Below are positions 7,044 to 15,800 of a DNA stretch of 64,000 nt, piece by piece. Location of the stretch: assembly GCA_029258725.1 (NCBI GenBank), contig JAPDKE010000009.1:1-64000 (forward strand), given 5' to 3'. Within the stretch, counting starts at the first letter, position 1. The number at the start of each line of letters is the position of its first letter. The DNA is from a bacterium. GTDB taxonomy: Bacteria > Hydrothermota > UBA3072 > JAPDKE01. A model generated the notes under the pieces. It saw nothing but the letters and a program-made list of their open reading frames with translations. It made no database searches and was not told the origin of the DNA. The translations under genes and the position numbers were made by a program.

Positions 7044-10034
7044 TTAGTGAACCACTATGAGTTTCTCGGTCGCACTCCTCTTTCCGGTATCGAGTCTGTA
7101 GAAGTAGACGCCCGCGGGCAGCCTCTTTGCGTCAATCTTCACCTGGTGGACTCCGGCTGCAAGGTCTGCATCAACAAGTGTCCTCACCACTCTTCCAGTC
7201 ACGTCGTAGAGCTTAAGTGTTACGTGTCCTGCAGTCGGTATTCCGAACCTTATCACAGCATTGTCCCTGGTTATCATGCTTCTTGAGAGGAAGAACTTTG
7301 CGGACTTCTTCTGTGGCACACCCTGGAGGAAGGCAAGGGTCTTGGCAACGAGGAGATCCTGGGAAGCAGAGTCAAGATAGGCCACCGCGAATGGATAGAA
7401 TATCGCCGCATACTTTCCGTAGACTTTCCTTCCAACTCCAACGATGTTTCCGCTTCCATCGTAGTAAATTGGGAACGGCTTCTCAGCAATGGTGGTGTCA
7501 ATTCCAAGACCGTCGGTGAAGTCATACCACCAAGGAGCCCAGACAAGGCTATCAGCACCGATATTCCACGGATCACCGGCAGGAATGAGGGTATCGAGTC
7601 CGATGTCGTTGTACACATAGTTCACGCCCAGGTAATCGTAAATGAAGTCACCTGGACCGAATGCCGCATCAACCCAGTCTGTCCATACACCCAGAAGTTC
7701 GTCTGAGGTAAGCATAAGGTATCCACCCTCATCCAGGAACCTGGCGAGGTAATTGTCGCTGGATGCCTGGGAAAGTATGGATTCCCATCCCATATCTGCA
7801 TTCCAGACAATGATGTCGTAGTTTGCCTTTCTGAAGATGGTAGTGTCAGGCGCACCATGCGTTGCGACCTCGTAGTAGTCAAATGCATATCCGTTGTGGG
7901 TGAGTGCTGCAGAGTAGTCGAAGTAGGAAGGATAGTAGGAGTCGTTCACATAGAGGATGTTTGTTGTGGGTGCAAGGTAGTAGTAGGAGGAGGAAACACT
8001 TGCAGAGGTTCCATTGCTACCATAGGCGGTGATGGTGTAGGTAACAGGATCTGTCCAGGACGGAGTAATTCCATCTATACTACCCTCGTATGTTCCGGTG
8101 GCAACCTCGGTCATAGAAACCTTTCCAGTAGTTGCACCCTGGGTCCACTCAAGAATTACGCTGTCAATGGTAACGCCGCTCACATATATTGTAACCTCTG
8201 CATCTACAACATGAGGCGGTGCTGCCATGGTGGTGGGGAGTTGGGTGTAGGAAAGTATGGTAGGAGGAACAGCGTGACCAAGGTAAGCAAGGACATTCGC
8301 CACAAGTTTATTCTGGGACTCCACATCGAAGGATGTATCTGCGGTCATCATGTACCAGAAGGGCCAGAAGAGGAACACAGTCTTGTATCCTGCAGTTGCA
8401 TCTGTGTAGTGCATTCCGTTGGCTTCACCGGTGAGGTATGTAAAGTTCTCAACGGGTGTCCCATCTGTCATCATCATTCCGGCGTAGTTAAGCCAGTAGG
8501 ATATGTTAATGTAAGGTGCAACGTAGGTGGGTGTAGCTGACCATGAATCACTTATAGGATCGCCAGACACTCCATAAATTTCGTTCACTGCCTGGAGGGA
8601 GTCCCCGGGCATAAAGTCGTCGTAAACCTCGGTAAGGTGGAGATAGTCATAAAGGAAGTTTCCTGCATCAATGGTTGTGTCGTCATATGTTCCCACAAAC
8701 GGATATGCTCCATCCTGGTCGGAGTAGAAGAGGTTATTGCCGGCATCAAGGTATTTCCTGAGGTTTGTTTCTATTTCCTCTATCCCTTCTCCACCCCAGG
8801 AGATCCACACGATGGTAGGATAGGAGAAGATAACAGAGGAATCAGGCAATCCGTGATACTCCTCAGGATACCACGGATCATATGCCTGATATACATTGGA
8901 CATTGCATCAGGAGTGTATACTCCATAGTAACTGTCTCCAAGATAAAATACCACGTCGGCACCGGGTGTGGGTTCCCTTATAATATAGGTCCACTCAGGT
9001 GTATAGTCAGGGAGTATCACATTGCCCTGAAGGTCTCCTGCCTTCATCCAGTAGGTGATAGTATCTCCCACATTTCCTGCAGGAATGGTTCCCTCATACA
9101 CTCCATATGCAGAATCTCCACTCACAAGGGTAAGGTCAACAGAGTCGGTGGTTGTGGGGTCATTATTGAACATCCAGTAAAGTCTTGCCCACGCAACACC
9201 AGCGGAGTCAGGAGGCACTCCTATATCCTCTATGATTGCAGAGACGGTTATCGGGGTTGTGAGGTAGGTGTCTGCTTTTTTCTCCATGGTTATCATTGGA
9301 GGCGGGTTCGTGTAGAGGTATGCCTTTGCCCTCATCATGAAGCTTCCACCGCTGTAATAGTAGTACCATCCAGAAGGATTACCGCTTGCACCTGGATCCT
9401 GTATGTAGATGAGGTCGTGACGGGTGAAAGACCTGTCTCCAAGCATGGGAGGATCCATGGAATTCTCACCCGCTGTGGTCATGATGTATCCAACGACGAA
9501 AATGGTATCCTGAACATCAAGCGCCCATGTGTCACCAACAACGGAGTAGAAGTCAAATATCTGCCATCCTGCGGACTGGAGAACGGTTGTCTCATAAGGT
9601 CCGAACACAAAGTTTGCAGAGGGAGGAATGGGTCTTGGACCGGGTGTACCTCCAGAGATATTGGACCAGTCGTAGACATCCGGATCAAAGTCGGGAACAA
9701 CCTTGGTCATGTACACTTCAACCACAGCGGTGTTGTCGTAGTTGATTGCATAAGCAGCACTCAGAATGCATCCCTTTGCAACAGGCATGAACCAGGTTCC
9801 GAGGGTATCTCCAACCGTCGGTCTTCCACAGTAGTAGTCTGGATCACCGTCGTCGAGAATGTACCAGTACTCAACTCCCTTGGTGGTGGGAAACTCCTGA
9901 AGGGAGCCGTGCCTCACCGGGAATTCCTCAAAAACGACTCCCTTCTCCGGTGCCCTCCCGTCAAGACCAGGAACAAACCTTGCACCGAGCGGGAGGACCA
10001 TTAAAAGTGCAAAAAGCGGGAGCAAACGCCTCAT
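7044..10034 (-). CDS. Large secreted sorting-domain protein with two amidotransferase-like domains
   Basis: A 996-residue protein with a clear signal peptide (MRRLLPLFALLMVLPLGARF). The middle contains two copies of an alpha/beta domain that starts with a strand and DSYY (VVFYLGDSYYGVYTPDAM; ILYVNDSYYPSYFDY), goes through IVWISW/IVWNADMGWES and a glycine-rich YLDAGNNLFYSDQD or LDEGGYLMLTSDE turn, and ends in AYLG/AFLQG. This is the layout of class I amidotransferase/ThuA-like folds; no catalytic Cys is obvious. Immunoglobulin-like linkers separate them. The C-terminus (TLKLYDVTGRVVRTL, RLPAGVYFYRL, KLIVVH) is a type A sorting domain. It is the last gene of the TonB-receptor operon, has AGGAGG 6 nt upstream and ends at the operon's terminator. 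Confidence 0.8.
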   Translation of the reverse strand: MRRLLPLFALLMVLPLGARFVPGLDGRAPEKGVVFEEFPVRHGSLQEFPTTKGVEYWYILDDGDPDYYCGRPTVGDTLGTWFMPVAKGCILSAAYAINYDNTAVVEVYMTKVVPDFDPDVYDWSNISGGTPGPRPIPPSANFVFGPYETTVLQSAGWQIFDFYSVVGDTWALDVQDTIFVVGYIMTTAGENSMDPPMLGDRSFTRHDLIYIQDPGASGNPSGWYYYYSGGSFMMRAKAYLYTNPPPMITMEKKADTYLTTPITVSAIIEDIGVPPDSAGVAWARLYWMFNNDPTTTDSVDLTLVSGDSAYGVYEGTIPAGNVGDTITYWMKAGDLQGNVILPDYTPEWTYIIREPTPGADVVFYLGDSYYGVYTPDAMSNVYQAYDPWYPEEYHGLPDSSVIFSYPTIVWISWGGEGIEEIETNLRKYLDAGNNLFYSDQDGAYPFVGTYDDTTIDAGNFLYDYLHLTEVYDDFMPGDSLQAVNEIYGVSGDPISDSWSATPTYVAPYINISYWLNYAGMMMTDGTPVENFTYLTGEANGMHYTDATAGYKTVFLFWPFWYMMTADTSFDVESQNKLVANVLAYLGHAVPPTILSYTQLPTTMAAPPHVVDAEVTIYVSGVTIDSVILEWTQGATTGKVSMTEVATGTYEGSIDGITPSWTDPVTYTITAYGSNGTSASVSSSYYYLAPTTNILYVNDSYYPSYFDYSAALTHNGYAFDYYEVATHGAPDTTIFRKANYDIIVWNADMGWESILSQASSDNYLARFLDEGGYLMLTSDELLGVWTDWVDAAFGPGDFIYDYLGVNYVYNDIGLDTLIPAGDPWNIGADSLVWAPWWYDFTDGLGIDTTIAEKPFPIYYDGSGNIVGVGRKVYGKYAAIFYPFAVAYLDSASQDLLVAKTLAFLQGVPQKKSAKFFLSRSMITRDNAVIRFGIPTAGHVTLKLYDVTGRVVRTLVDADLAAGVHQVKIDAKRLPAGVYFYRLDTGKRSATEKLIVVH

Positions 10035-10058
10035 AAAGCACCTCCTGTTTGATGGTTA

Positions 10059-11027
10059 TTATTCTCCCTCCCCGGAAAGAAGGGATACGATTTTCTCCTC
10101 AAGTTCGTAAAGGAAGGTTGGGGAGGTTGTGTCAGGTACAAAAGTCGGATCCACAGCCTGCACCTCAGAAAGTGACTTCATGTAGTATCCAAGGTTGTAA
10201 TAGGAATGGGCGAGGAAGAGATGTATTCTATCTGCATCAAGATATTCAGGAATTACCGAAAATTCATATTCTGGATCCATCCGGAGAGCAGAAACTCCAT
10301 GTGCTATTGCTTCACTGTATTCTTCAGCTTTTGTATACATCACGCACATCGCAGCATATCCATCAATCTGGAGTGGGGTCCCTTCTCTTTCCATTGCATA
10401 GTACCAGACATCCAATTCATCATCAGAGGTGATGGGAATAAGGGTAGTATCGTTCTCATCACTCCAGGCAAGTTTTATCCATCCTTTATCCCAGTCCACT
10501 ATGTCATATACAAATTCACCATACTCCCTCACCGTATCAACTTCAATGACCACGTAGATGGAGTCTCCCTCCTGCACAACCTGCGTATCCACCTGTATCT
10601 CTTCGGAGAGAAGGTGTTTGGATGTAACCGTGAACTGATAGGGACTGACCAGGTTGGTATCGGGTATAAGTAAGGTCAATCCTAAGGTATCCGATGGATC
10701 TGGATCAAGATCAACCGAACGTTTAAGGACCACAGGTCTTTTGCCTTCCACTGCAAGTAAATATGCGAAGTTCATTTCAGCATCCTCATACTCTCCCAGT
10801 CTTGTCTGTGCCCATATGAGTCCAAGATACGCATCGGGCACGGTCACATCCATTCCCAGTATTGAGTCAAACCTCGCCTCTGCAAGTTCAAAATCGCCTG
10901 CCTTGAATGCCTCCCACCCGGTTTCCAGTAATCTATCTATCTCTGGATAGGGTCCCACGGGTGGGCTGTGTTCCTCACCACATCCTATTATAAGTAAAAG
11001 CGGTAAAAATGCAAGTATCCTCTTCAT
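10059..11027 (-). CDS. TPR lipoprotein
   Basis: A 322-residue lipoprotein: signal MKRILAFLPLLLIIG followed by the lipidated Cys16. Residues about 29-95 form tetratricopeptide helices (LLETGWEAFKAGDFELAEAR, AYLGLIWAQTRLGEYEDAEM), a beta-rich middle section (about 100-210) carries SPYQFTVTSKHLLSEEI, and the C-terminal part returns to TPR-like helices (HGVSALRMDPEYEF, LFLAHSYYNLGYYMKSLSE). TPR lipoproteins of this kind usually scaffold envelope complexes. It lies between two sorting-domain genes with 10-24-nt spacers and may serve the same surface assembly. No close family is recognised. Confidence 0.7.
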   Translation of the reverse strand: MKRILAFLPLLLIIGCGEEHSPPVGPYPEIDRLLETGWEAFKAGDFELAEARFDSILGMDVTVPDAYLGLIWAQTRLGEYEDAEMNFAYLLAVEGKRPVVLKRSVDLDPDPSDTLGLTLLIPDTNLVSPYQFTVTSKHLLSEEIQVDTQVVQEGDSIYVVIEVDTVREYGEFVYDIVDWDKGWIKLAWSDENDTTLIPITSDDELDVWYYAMEREGTPLQIDGYAAMCVMYTKAEEYSEAIAHGVSALRMDPEYEFSVIPEYLDADRIHLFLAHSYYNLGYYMKSLSEVQAVDPTFVPDTTSPTFLYELEEKIVSLLSGEGE

Positions 11028-11037
11028 CTCTACCTCC

Positions 11038-14000
11038 TCACTTCACAAGTATCATTTTCTTTACAGATTCATTTCCATCACCAGCCATTCTCACGAAGTA
11101 AAGTCCTGGAGCAAGTTTATCCGTATCTATCCTTACACTGTGATATCCTGCCCTTACCTTTCCATCCACAAGTCTTCTTACCACCCTTCCAGCCACATTT
11201 ATGAGATCCATCCTTACCTCCATATCTCTCGGCACACCATAGAGAACCACGGGAGACCTGGAGGTTATGGATGGATTGATGGAGACTATTCCAAACACCG
11301 CTCTCTTCTCCACCCTTCCTTCCTTCAGGACGAATGTTCCAAGTCTGTCTGTTGTCACTTTTATTCCATCGGATACCCTTATACCAGGAACCTCAACAAG
11401 AACACCACTTTCCATTCTGTAAACTGAGTATCCTTCTGGTGCCCTGAAGAATATCTCAACAGGCTTTGTAAGAGGCACCTGAGGACCGATGTATATTCCA
11501 TGTTTGTTTTCCGCAACAACCATCCATACATTCTCTGTGAATGCTCCTTTTGGTACATACACCTTCACATTTCCACTCTTTGCAGCAACCGTGGTTTCTT
11601 CGGATGCTATCATGAAGATAACCTCAAGCTCTGTGGAATCAGGAGTAATATCATTCCCGGCAAGGTCCTCTCCCTTAACCACTATTGTGTAGGAGCCGGG
11701 TTCGGAGAAGATGTAGGAGGTGCGATATATCACCTTTATAATGCTGTCATTTTCAGGCTCTGTAAGTATATCACATGTAAGGTCCTCAGTAACGGTTGTG
11801 GTCTCATCCACCAAATATTTCACTTCCACATCTGGTGTCTCCACAAGGTTCCTGTAAAGTCTTTCACTTGAGTAGATGTAGAGCTCAAGTTTTTCAGTGG
11901 CACATGGATTCTGGAAGAGAATGGTCCTGAGATATGTAGCAGATTCAAGGTCATCGTCTATCACCCATTCCAGTTCGCCCTCATATGCTTTGGAAATCAC
12001 AAGGAAACCGAGGATATGGAAAGTATCCGGATATTCAAAGAACTGAGATATTTCCATTACCCCTTCGTTATATTCGTTGAGCGCTATCGTGTCTATCTCC
12101 AAAACATTTCCAAGCGAATCTATATACACGCAGTATACCATAAAGCCGCCGGTATCGTCTCCATTAAACCTTATTGGACTGTTCTGGTTTGGAGGTGTGT
12201 AGAGATCTCCATGCTGGAACCTCAATGCACCCACACTCCATTCCGCAAGTTCTCCGCTATAAGGATAATTATCCGCCCTTCCCGGAGAAACAAGGGGCAT
12301 GGTAACGGAAACATTTGGAAGCACATCAATTTCATGTGTAACACAGGAAAGGATAAACCCGGAGTAGAGGTCTTCAAAGGATGCCCCAAGGGCGTTCTCC
12401 ACACCCTCTATCCCGGTGAGTGTATCCTGCACAATGTTCTTTATCCCATCCAGACCGAATTTATCGTAGATATACATTGCAAAGAGGTATGCAAAGGTCT
12501 TCTCACTCTCCGTATTCGGTGAACCATCTCCATAGCTCTGATCGCCCCAGAAGGTGAAACTGTTAGAGGATGGTAGTGAGTAGTTACTGCTATCGATAAT
12601 TACTACAGTGTCATGGGATATCCCATGTACAGCAAGGAATTCTGCAAGGGCTGCAATCCCTTCCACGAACGGAGAGTGGGTGCCACCGTCACTGAATCCT
12701 TTTCTTGAACCCAGTTCCTCAGGATCATAGTTGAACATTACCATTCTCACAAGAGGCTCTGTAAGGGCTGAAACAAGAGCGGATGTATCAGTATAATCAA
12801 GCTCTCCCACATCAACATAAAGCATCTCGCAGAAGTTGGACATATAAACACTGTCTCCCCAGATGGAATCTGCCACAAGCTGTGGATACTCATTCACCGG
12901 GTCAAAGTATGCGTATATATGATAGGGATGAGCCCAGTTATATCCATCTTTTATATCCTGCATGAGAATCTTTATCCTGGGATTCCTGTCATAGTCGGGG
13001 AGGTCTCCAAAGTAGGTGGCTACGAAATCGAGCAATCCTCCACAATCGGTCTCAGGAGGTGTGTACTCTTCAAGCACATACTTCACAAGGTCTATCATGG
13101 AAGGTGTGATAAACCAGGCATAGAGGCCTTTTCCTTCCTCTACCCACTTTTCTCCATTGAAGAAGTAGGGTCCCTCACCGGTCCCTGCGTAAACAGAGTC
13201 AACATCAAAGGCATATATATCATACACAACCCCTGTGTATTCAACACATCCCCAGTCTGCAAACCCTGTATTTATCTCAACCCAGTTTGTTCCTCCATCC
13301 AGAGTCCTGAGAATACCACCTCCATTCAGCCCAACCCATATTGTGTCCTTATTGAGTGCCTCCACGGTGAGCACATCGTTCCTGTCAAGTATCTTCGTCC
13401 AGGTTGAATAATCCTCAGAGGCAACGTAAACACCATCCTCACCTATCCCAAAGAGGGTAGTATCCGTCCTGCTCCATTTCATTGAGATCATAACCGCATC
13501 AGAAACCTTCACAAAACCATCATTTTCATCCTTCCATGTGTATATTCCTTCGGAGGAAGATACAAGAATATCTACCTTTCCTGCAACCTCAACCACATCG
13601 TAAATCTCTCCAGGGACAGAGGGAAGCGCATAAACCTGTATGCTGTCAACCCATGTGGTGTAAGAATTTGTGTTTACACGATATGCTATTCCTGCAACAT
13701 CTCCAGCAGAAAGAAGATCAAACTCTCCAAGGAGGGTATTCTCTATGTAAACCTTACCTTTCCCATTGTAGATTTCGATTTTAAGAGGATAGGTCTCTCC
13801 TTTATCAATGGTGTACATCGATTTCCATCCCTCATCCACAGAATAATATGAAATTTTACCGCTAATAACACCTATTTCTGCAACAGGATTGCCATCCGCA
13901 TCGTAAACCACAAATTCAGGACCAGAGTTGTAGTGCTCCTGCTGGTTCACGAAGAGTGTATCAAAGTAGAAGGTATCTCCATCCTGGACAATAACTGTAT

Positions 14001-14829
14001 CATATATCGTATCCTGAGTGAAGTAATATCCAGCATCCTCCGCAAAGAAAGAGAACTTCCACATAATCCCAGGAACAGGATCAAAGGAGTAGGTGATAGA
14101 AACAGCCTCCGAAGTGGTATCGTTTGTATGGCTTCCAAAGAGGAGGAGTGCCTGCTCCCCATTAAGTGAATCCACCCTTATATCAAACAGTGCCTCATCC
14201 TCCACCTGATTTTCACTCCATCCCCCAGGTACTGTGCCATAGGTTTCGGCTTCAAGGTCTGTTTCATAAATCTTTCTTGTTATGAGAGTCCATCCGCGGA
14301 ATGGAGGCGTTTTATTGGACTGATAGACATACCCATCTTGTGAAACAGCAAAGAAGTAATAATACCTGGAAAGTGGAACAGTATCAGGAACAATCGTAAC
14401 CGCCTTTATATTCTTGCTTTCCAGATATTCATTTCCATCGGACCACCTGACACCACCGTCAAGAGAGAAATAGGCTCCACTGGAGGTTCCTACTATTACA
14501 GCTTTTGAGGAAGAGACCTGCTTTGCATAAAGGTCCTGTGTCTGGAATATGAAGGATTCCTCCTCGTCATCCCCGGTAATAATGCTCCATTTTCCTGTTC
14601 CCGTAGCGGCATCATATGAATAAGAATAAATACCATTCTCAGTGAGGGCGTAAAGGACACCACCAAGAACGTAAAGTTTCTTTATGGGATACTCAGACTC
14701 CTCTGTGTATATGTAAAGGTTATCTGTCGAATCCCTGAGAACAGCATTCACCTGGTAGTTTGCCTTGAAGAATCCCCAGTCAAAGGACCATAGAGTTTCA
14801 ACCTGAGAGAAAAGTAAGAGCAGCACCAT
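11038..14829 (-). CDS. Giant secreted protein: propeller plus M30-like protease domain that appears inactive
   Basis: A 1263-residue protein with a short hydrophobic start and WD40/BNR-like propeller repeats at about 45-180 and 405-560 (GTSSGAYFSLDGGVRWSD, GGGILRTLDGGTNWVEIN) interrupted by a jelly-roll-like domain. Residues about 575-835 resemble the secreted M30-type metalloprotease domain common in this group of bacteria, but where HExxH is expected the sequence reads TEPLV (690-694), so both His ligands are missing; VEGIAALAEF (722-731) keeps the second helix. The C-terminal part has a ZU5-like segment (VYVPKGAFTENVWMVVAENK) and a type A sorting domain (LYFVRM, KKMILVK). It is translated from AAGGAGGT. 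A binding rather than proteolytic role is the likelier reading. Confidence 0.7.
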   Translation of the reverse strand: MVLLLLFSQVETLWSFDWGFFKANYQVNAVLRDSTDNLYIYTEESEYPIKKLYVLGGVLYALTENGIYSYSYDAATGTGKWSIITGDDEEESFIFQTQDLYAKQVSSSKAVIVGTSSGAYFSLDGGVRWSDGNEYLESKNIKAVTIVPDTVPLSRYYYFFAVSQDGYVYQSNKTPPFRGWTLITRKIYETDLEAETYGTVPGGWSENQVEDEALFDIRVDSLNGEQALLLFGSHTNDTTSEAVSITYSFDPVPGIMWKFSFFAEDAGYYFTQDTIYDTVIVQDGDTFYFDTLFVNQQEHYNSGPEFVVYDADGNPVAEIGVISGKISYYSVDEGWKSMYTIDKGETYPLKIEIYNGKGKVYIENTLLGEFDLLSAGDVAGIAYRVNTNSYTTWVDSIQVYALPSVPGEIYDVVEVAGKVDILVSSSEGIYTWKDENDGFVKVSDAVMISMKWSRTDTTLFGIGEDGVYVASEDYSTWTKILDRNDVLTVEALNKDTIWVGLNGGGILRTLDGGTNWVEINTGFADWGCVEYTGVVYDIYAFDVDSVYAGTGEGPYFFNGEKWVEEGKGLYAWFITPSMIDLVKYVLEEYTPPETDCGGLLDFVATYFGDLPDYDRNPRIKILMQDIKDGYNWAHPYHIYAYFDPVNEYPQLVADSIWGDSVYMSNFCEMLYVDVGELDYTDTSALVSALTEPLVRMVMFNYDPEELGSRKGFSDGGTHSPFVEGIAALAEFLAVHGISHDTVVIIDSSNYSLPSSNSFTFWGDQSYGDGSPNTESEKTFAYLFAMYIYDKFGLDGIKNIVQDTLTGIEGVENALGASFEDLYSGFILSCVTHEIDVLPNVSVTMPLVSPGRADNYPYSGELAEWSVGALRFQHGDLYTPPNQNSPIRFNGDDTGGFMVYCVYIDSLGNVLEIDTIALNEYNEGVMEISQFFEYPDTFHILGFLVISKAYEGELEWVIDDDLESATYLRTILFQNPCATEKLELYIYSSERLYRNLVETPDVEVKYLVDETTTVTEDLTCDILTEPENDSIIKVIYRTSYIFSEPGSYTIVVKGEDLAGNDITPDSTELEVIFMIASEETTVAAKSGNVKVYVPKGAFTENVWMVVAENKHGIYIGPQVPLTKPVEIFFRAPEGYSVYRMESGVLVEVPGIRVSDGIKVTTDRLGTFVLKEGRVEKRAVFGIVSINPSITSRSPVVLYGVPRDMEVRMDLINVAGRVVRRLVDGKVRAGYHSVRIDTDKLAPGLYFVRMAGDGNESVKKMILVK

Positions 14830-14841
14830 TTTTACCTCCTT

Positions 14842-15789
14842 TTAAAAACTTATGCTTACATCCATCCTGTGGCAGTCAGGAAGAGCACCCATATTCGTGA
14901 AGGAGTAGTCTATATTGAAGATGTTGTATTTCACACCCATTCCAAAGGAAACATCCTGCTCATCCTTCTGCAATGCATATCCTCCTCTTACAAAGAGCAT
15001 ATCCATAAGGGAAATCTCGGTACCAATTCTCAATCCCTCAAGGTTATCGTTGGGATGAACTCCATCAACAGCAAGTGTAACCCTCATGTTTTCTGTCTGA
15101 TAAACCTCCATTGCAGCCCCAACCCTGAAGGTTATGGGCAATGGATAGGGGCTGTATTCCATTGTATCTCCAGGCTCTCCATTGGTCCAGTCGATGTAGG
15201 TTCCTGATGGTTTTATATCAGGACCAAAGTGGAAAATAGACATTCCAAACCTGAGAGTTTTCCATCCTGTAAAGTATATGGTTCCGACATCCCATGCCCA
15301 TGCAATGGTTGAGGAATAGGGACCGTATATCTCACCAAGAACCTTCAGATTCAATCCAAAAGAGAATTTTTCGGTAAGGCTTGCTGCATAGGAAACACCT
15401 GCCTGATACGCCTTGTAGGAGAAGTAATTTCCGGTCCCGTATTCTTCTATGGTTGTCTCCTCCATCTCTCCTGAATCAAAAACCGTTATAAACCCACCTG
15501 CCACGGACACGGGATTAAGTCTCTTCGCAAAAGCAACATTTACATGCTGAAATCCTGCTATCCACTGGAATCCACCTATGAAAACACTCACCTTGTCAAT
15601 CCGAACAAGGTCTGCAGGGTCCCAGAAGCATGCGGTTGCATCCTCACATACACCAATGTATGCCTCTCCCATCCCCGTTGCCCTTGCTCCCACCGGGATT
15701 GTCAGGAACTGTGCACCCGCAGTTCCAACCTTCGCAAACTGGGGGAGAAGAACAAGGGGAAAGACGAGCAAAAGTATTGCCTTCTTCAT
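14842..15789 (-). CDS. PorV/PorQ-like outer-membrane barrel
   Basis: A 315-residue protein with a signal peptide and the PorV-family opening AGAQFLTIPVGARATGMGEA then YIGVCEDATACFWDPADL, followed by beta-barrel strands to a C-terminal aromatic residue (MDVSISF). The family (PorV/PorQ, UPF0164/DUF3308) includes barrels that deliver sorting-domain cargo to the cell surface in type IX secretion, as well as FadL-like transporters. Being encoded directly among three sorting-domain cargo genes suggests a shuttle dedicated to this operon. AGGAGG stands 6 nt before the ATG. Assignment to PorV rather than a paralogue is not certain. Confidence 0.82.
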   Translation of the reverse strand: MKKAILLLVFPLVLLPQFAKVGTAGAQFLTIPVGARATGMGEAYIGVCEDATACFWDPADLVRIDKVSVFIGGFQWIAGFQHVNVAFAKRLNPVSVAGGFITVFDSGEMEETTIEEYGTGNYFSYKAYQAGVSYAASLTEKFSFGLNLKVLGEIYGPYSSTIAWAWDVGTIYFTGWKTLRFGMSIFHFGPDIKPSGTYIDWTNGEPGDTMEYSPYPLPITFRVGAAMEVYQTENMRVTLAVDGVHPNDNLEGLRIGTEISLMDMLFVRGGYALQKDEQDVSFGMGVKYNIFNIDYSFTNMGALPDCHRMDVSISF

Positions 15790-15800
15790 TTCTTCCTCCT

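Noticed and set aside
8637-10004. A 455-codon open frame on the plus strand
   Set aside because: It is antisense to the 996-residue secreted protein, has no ribosome site, and its Cys/His/Gly-rich composition is what the reverse of a Thr/Tyr/Asp-rich gene gives.
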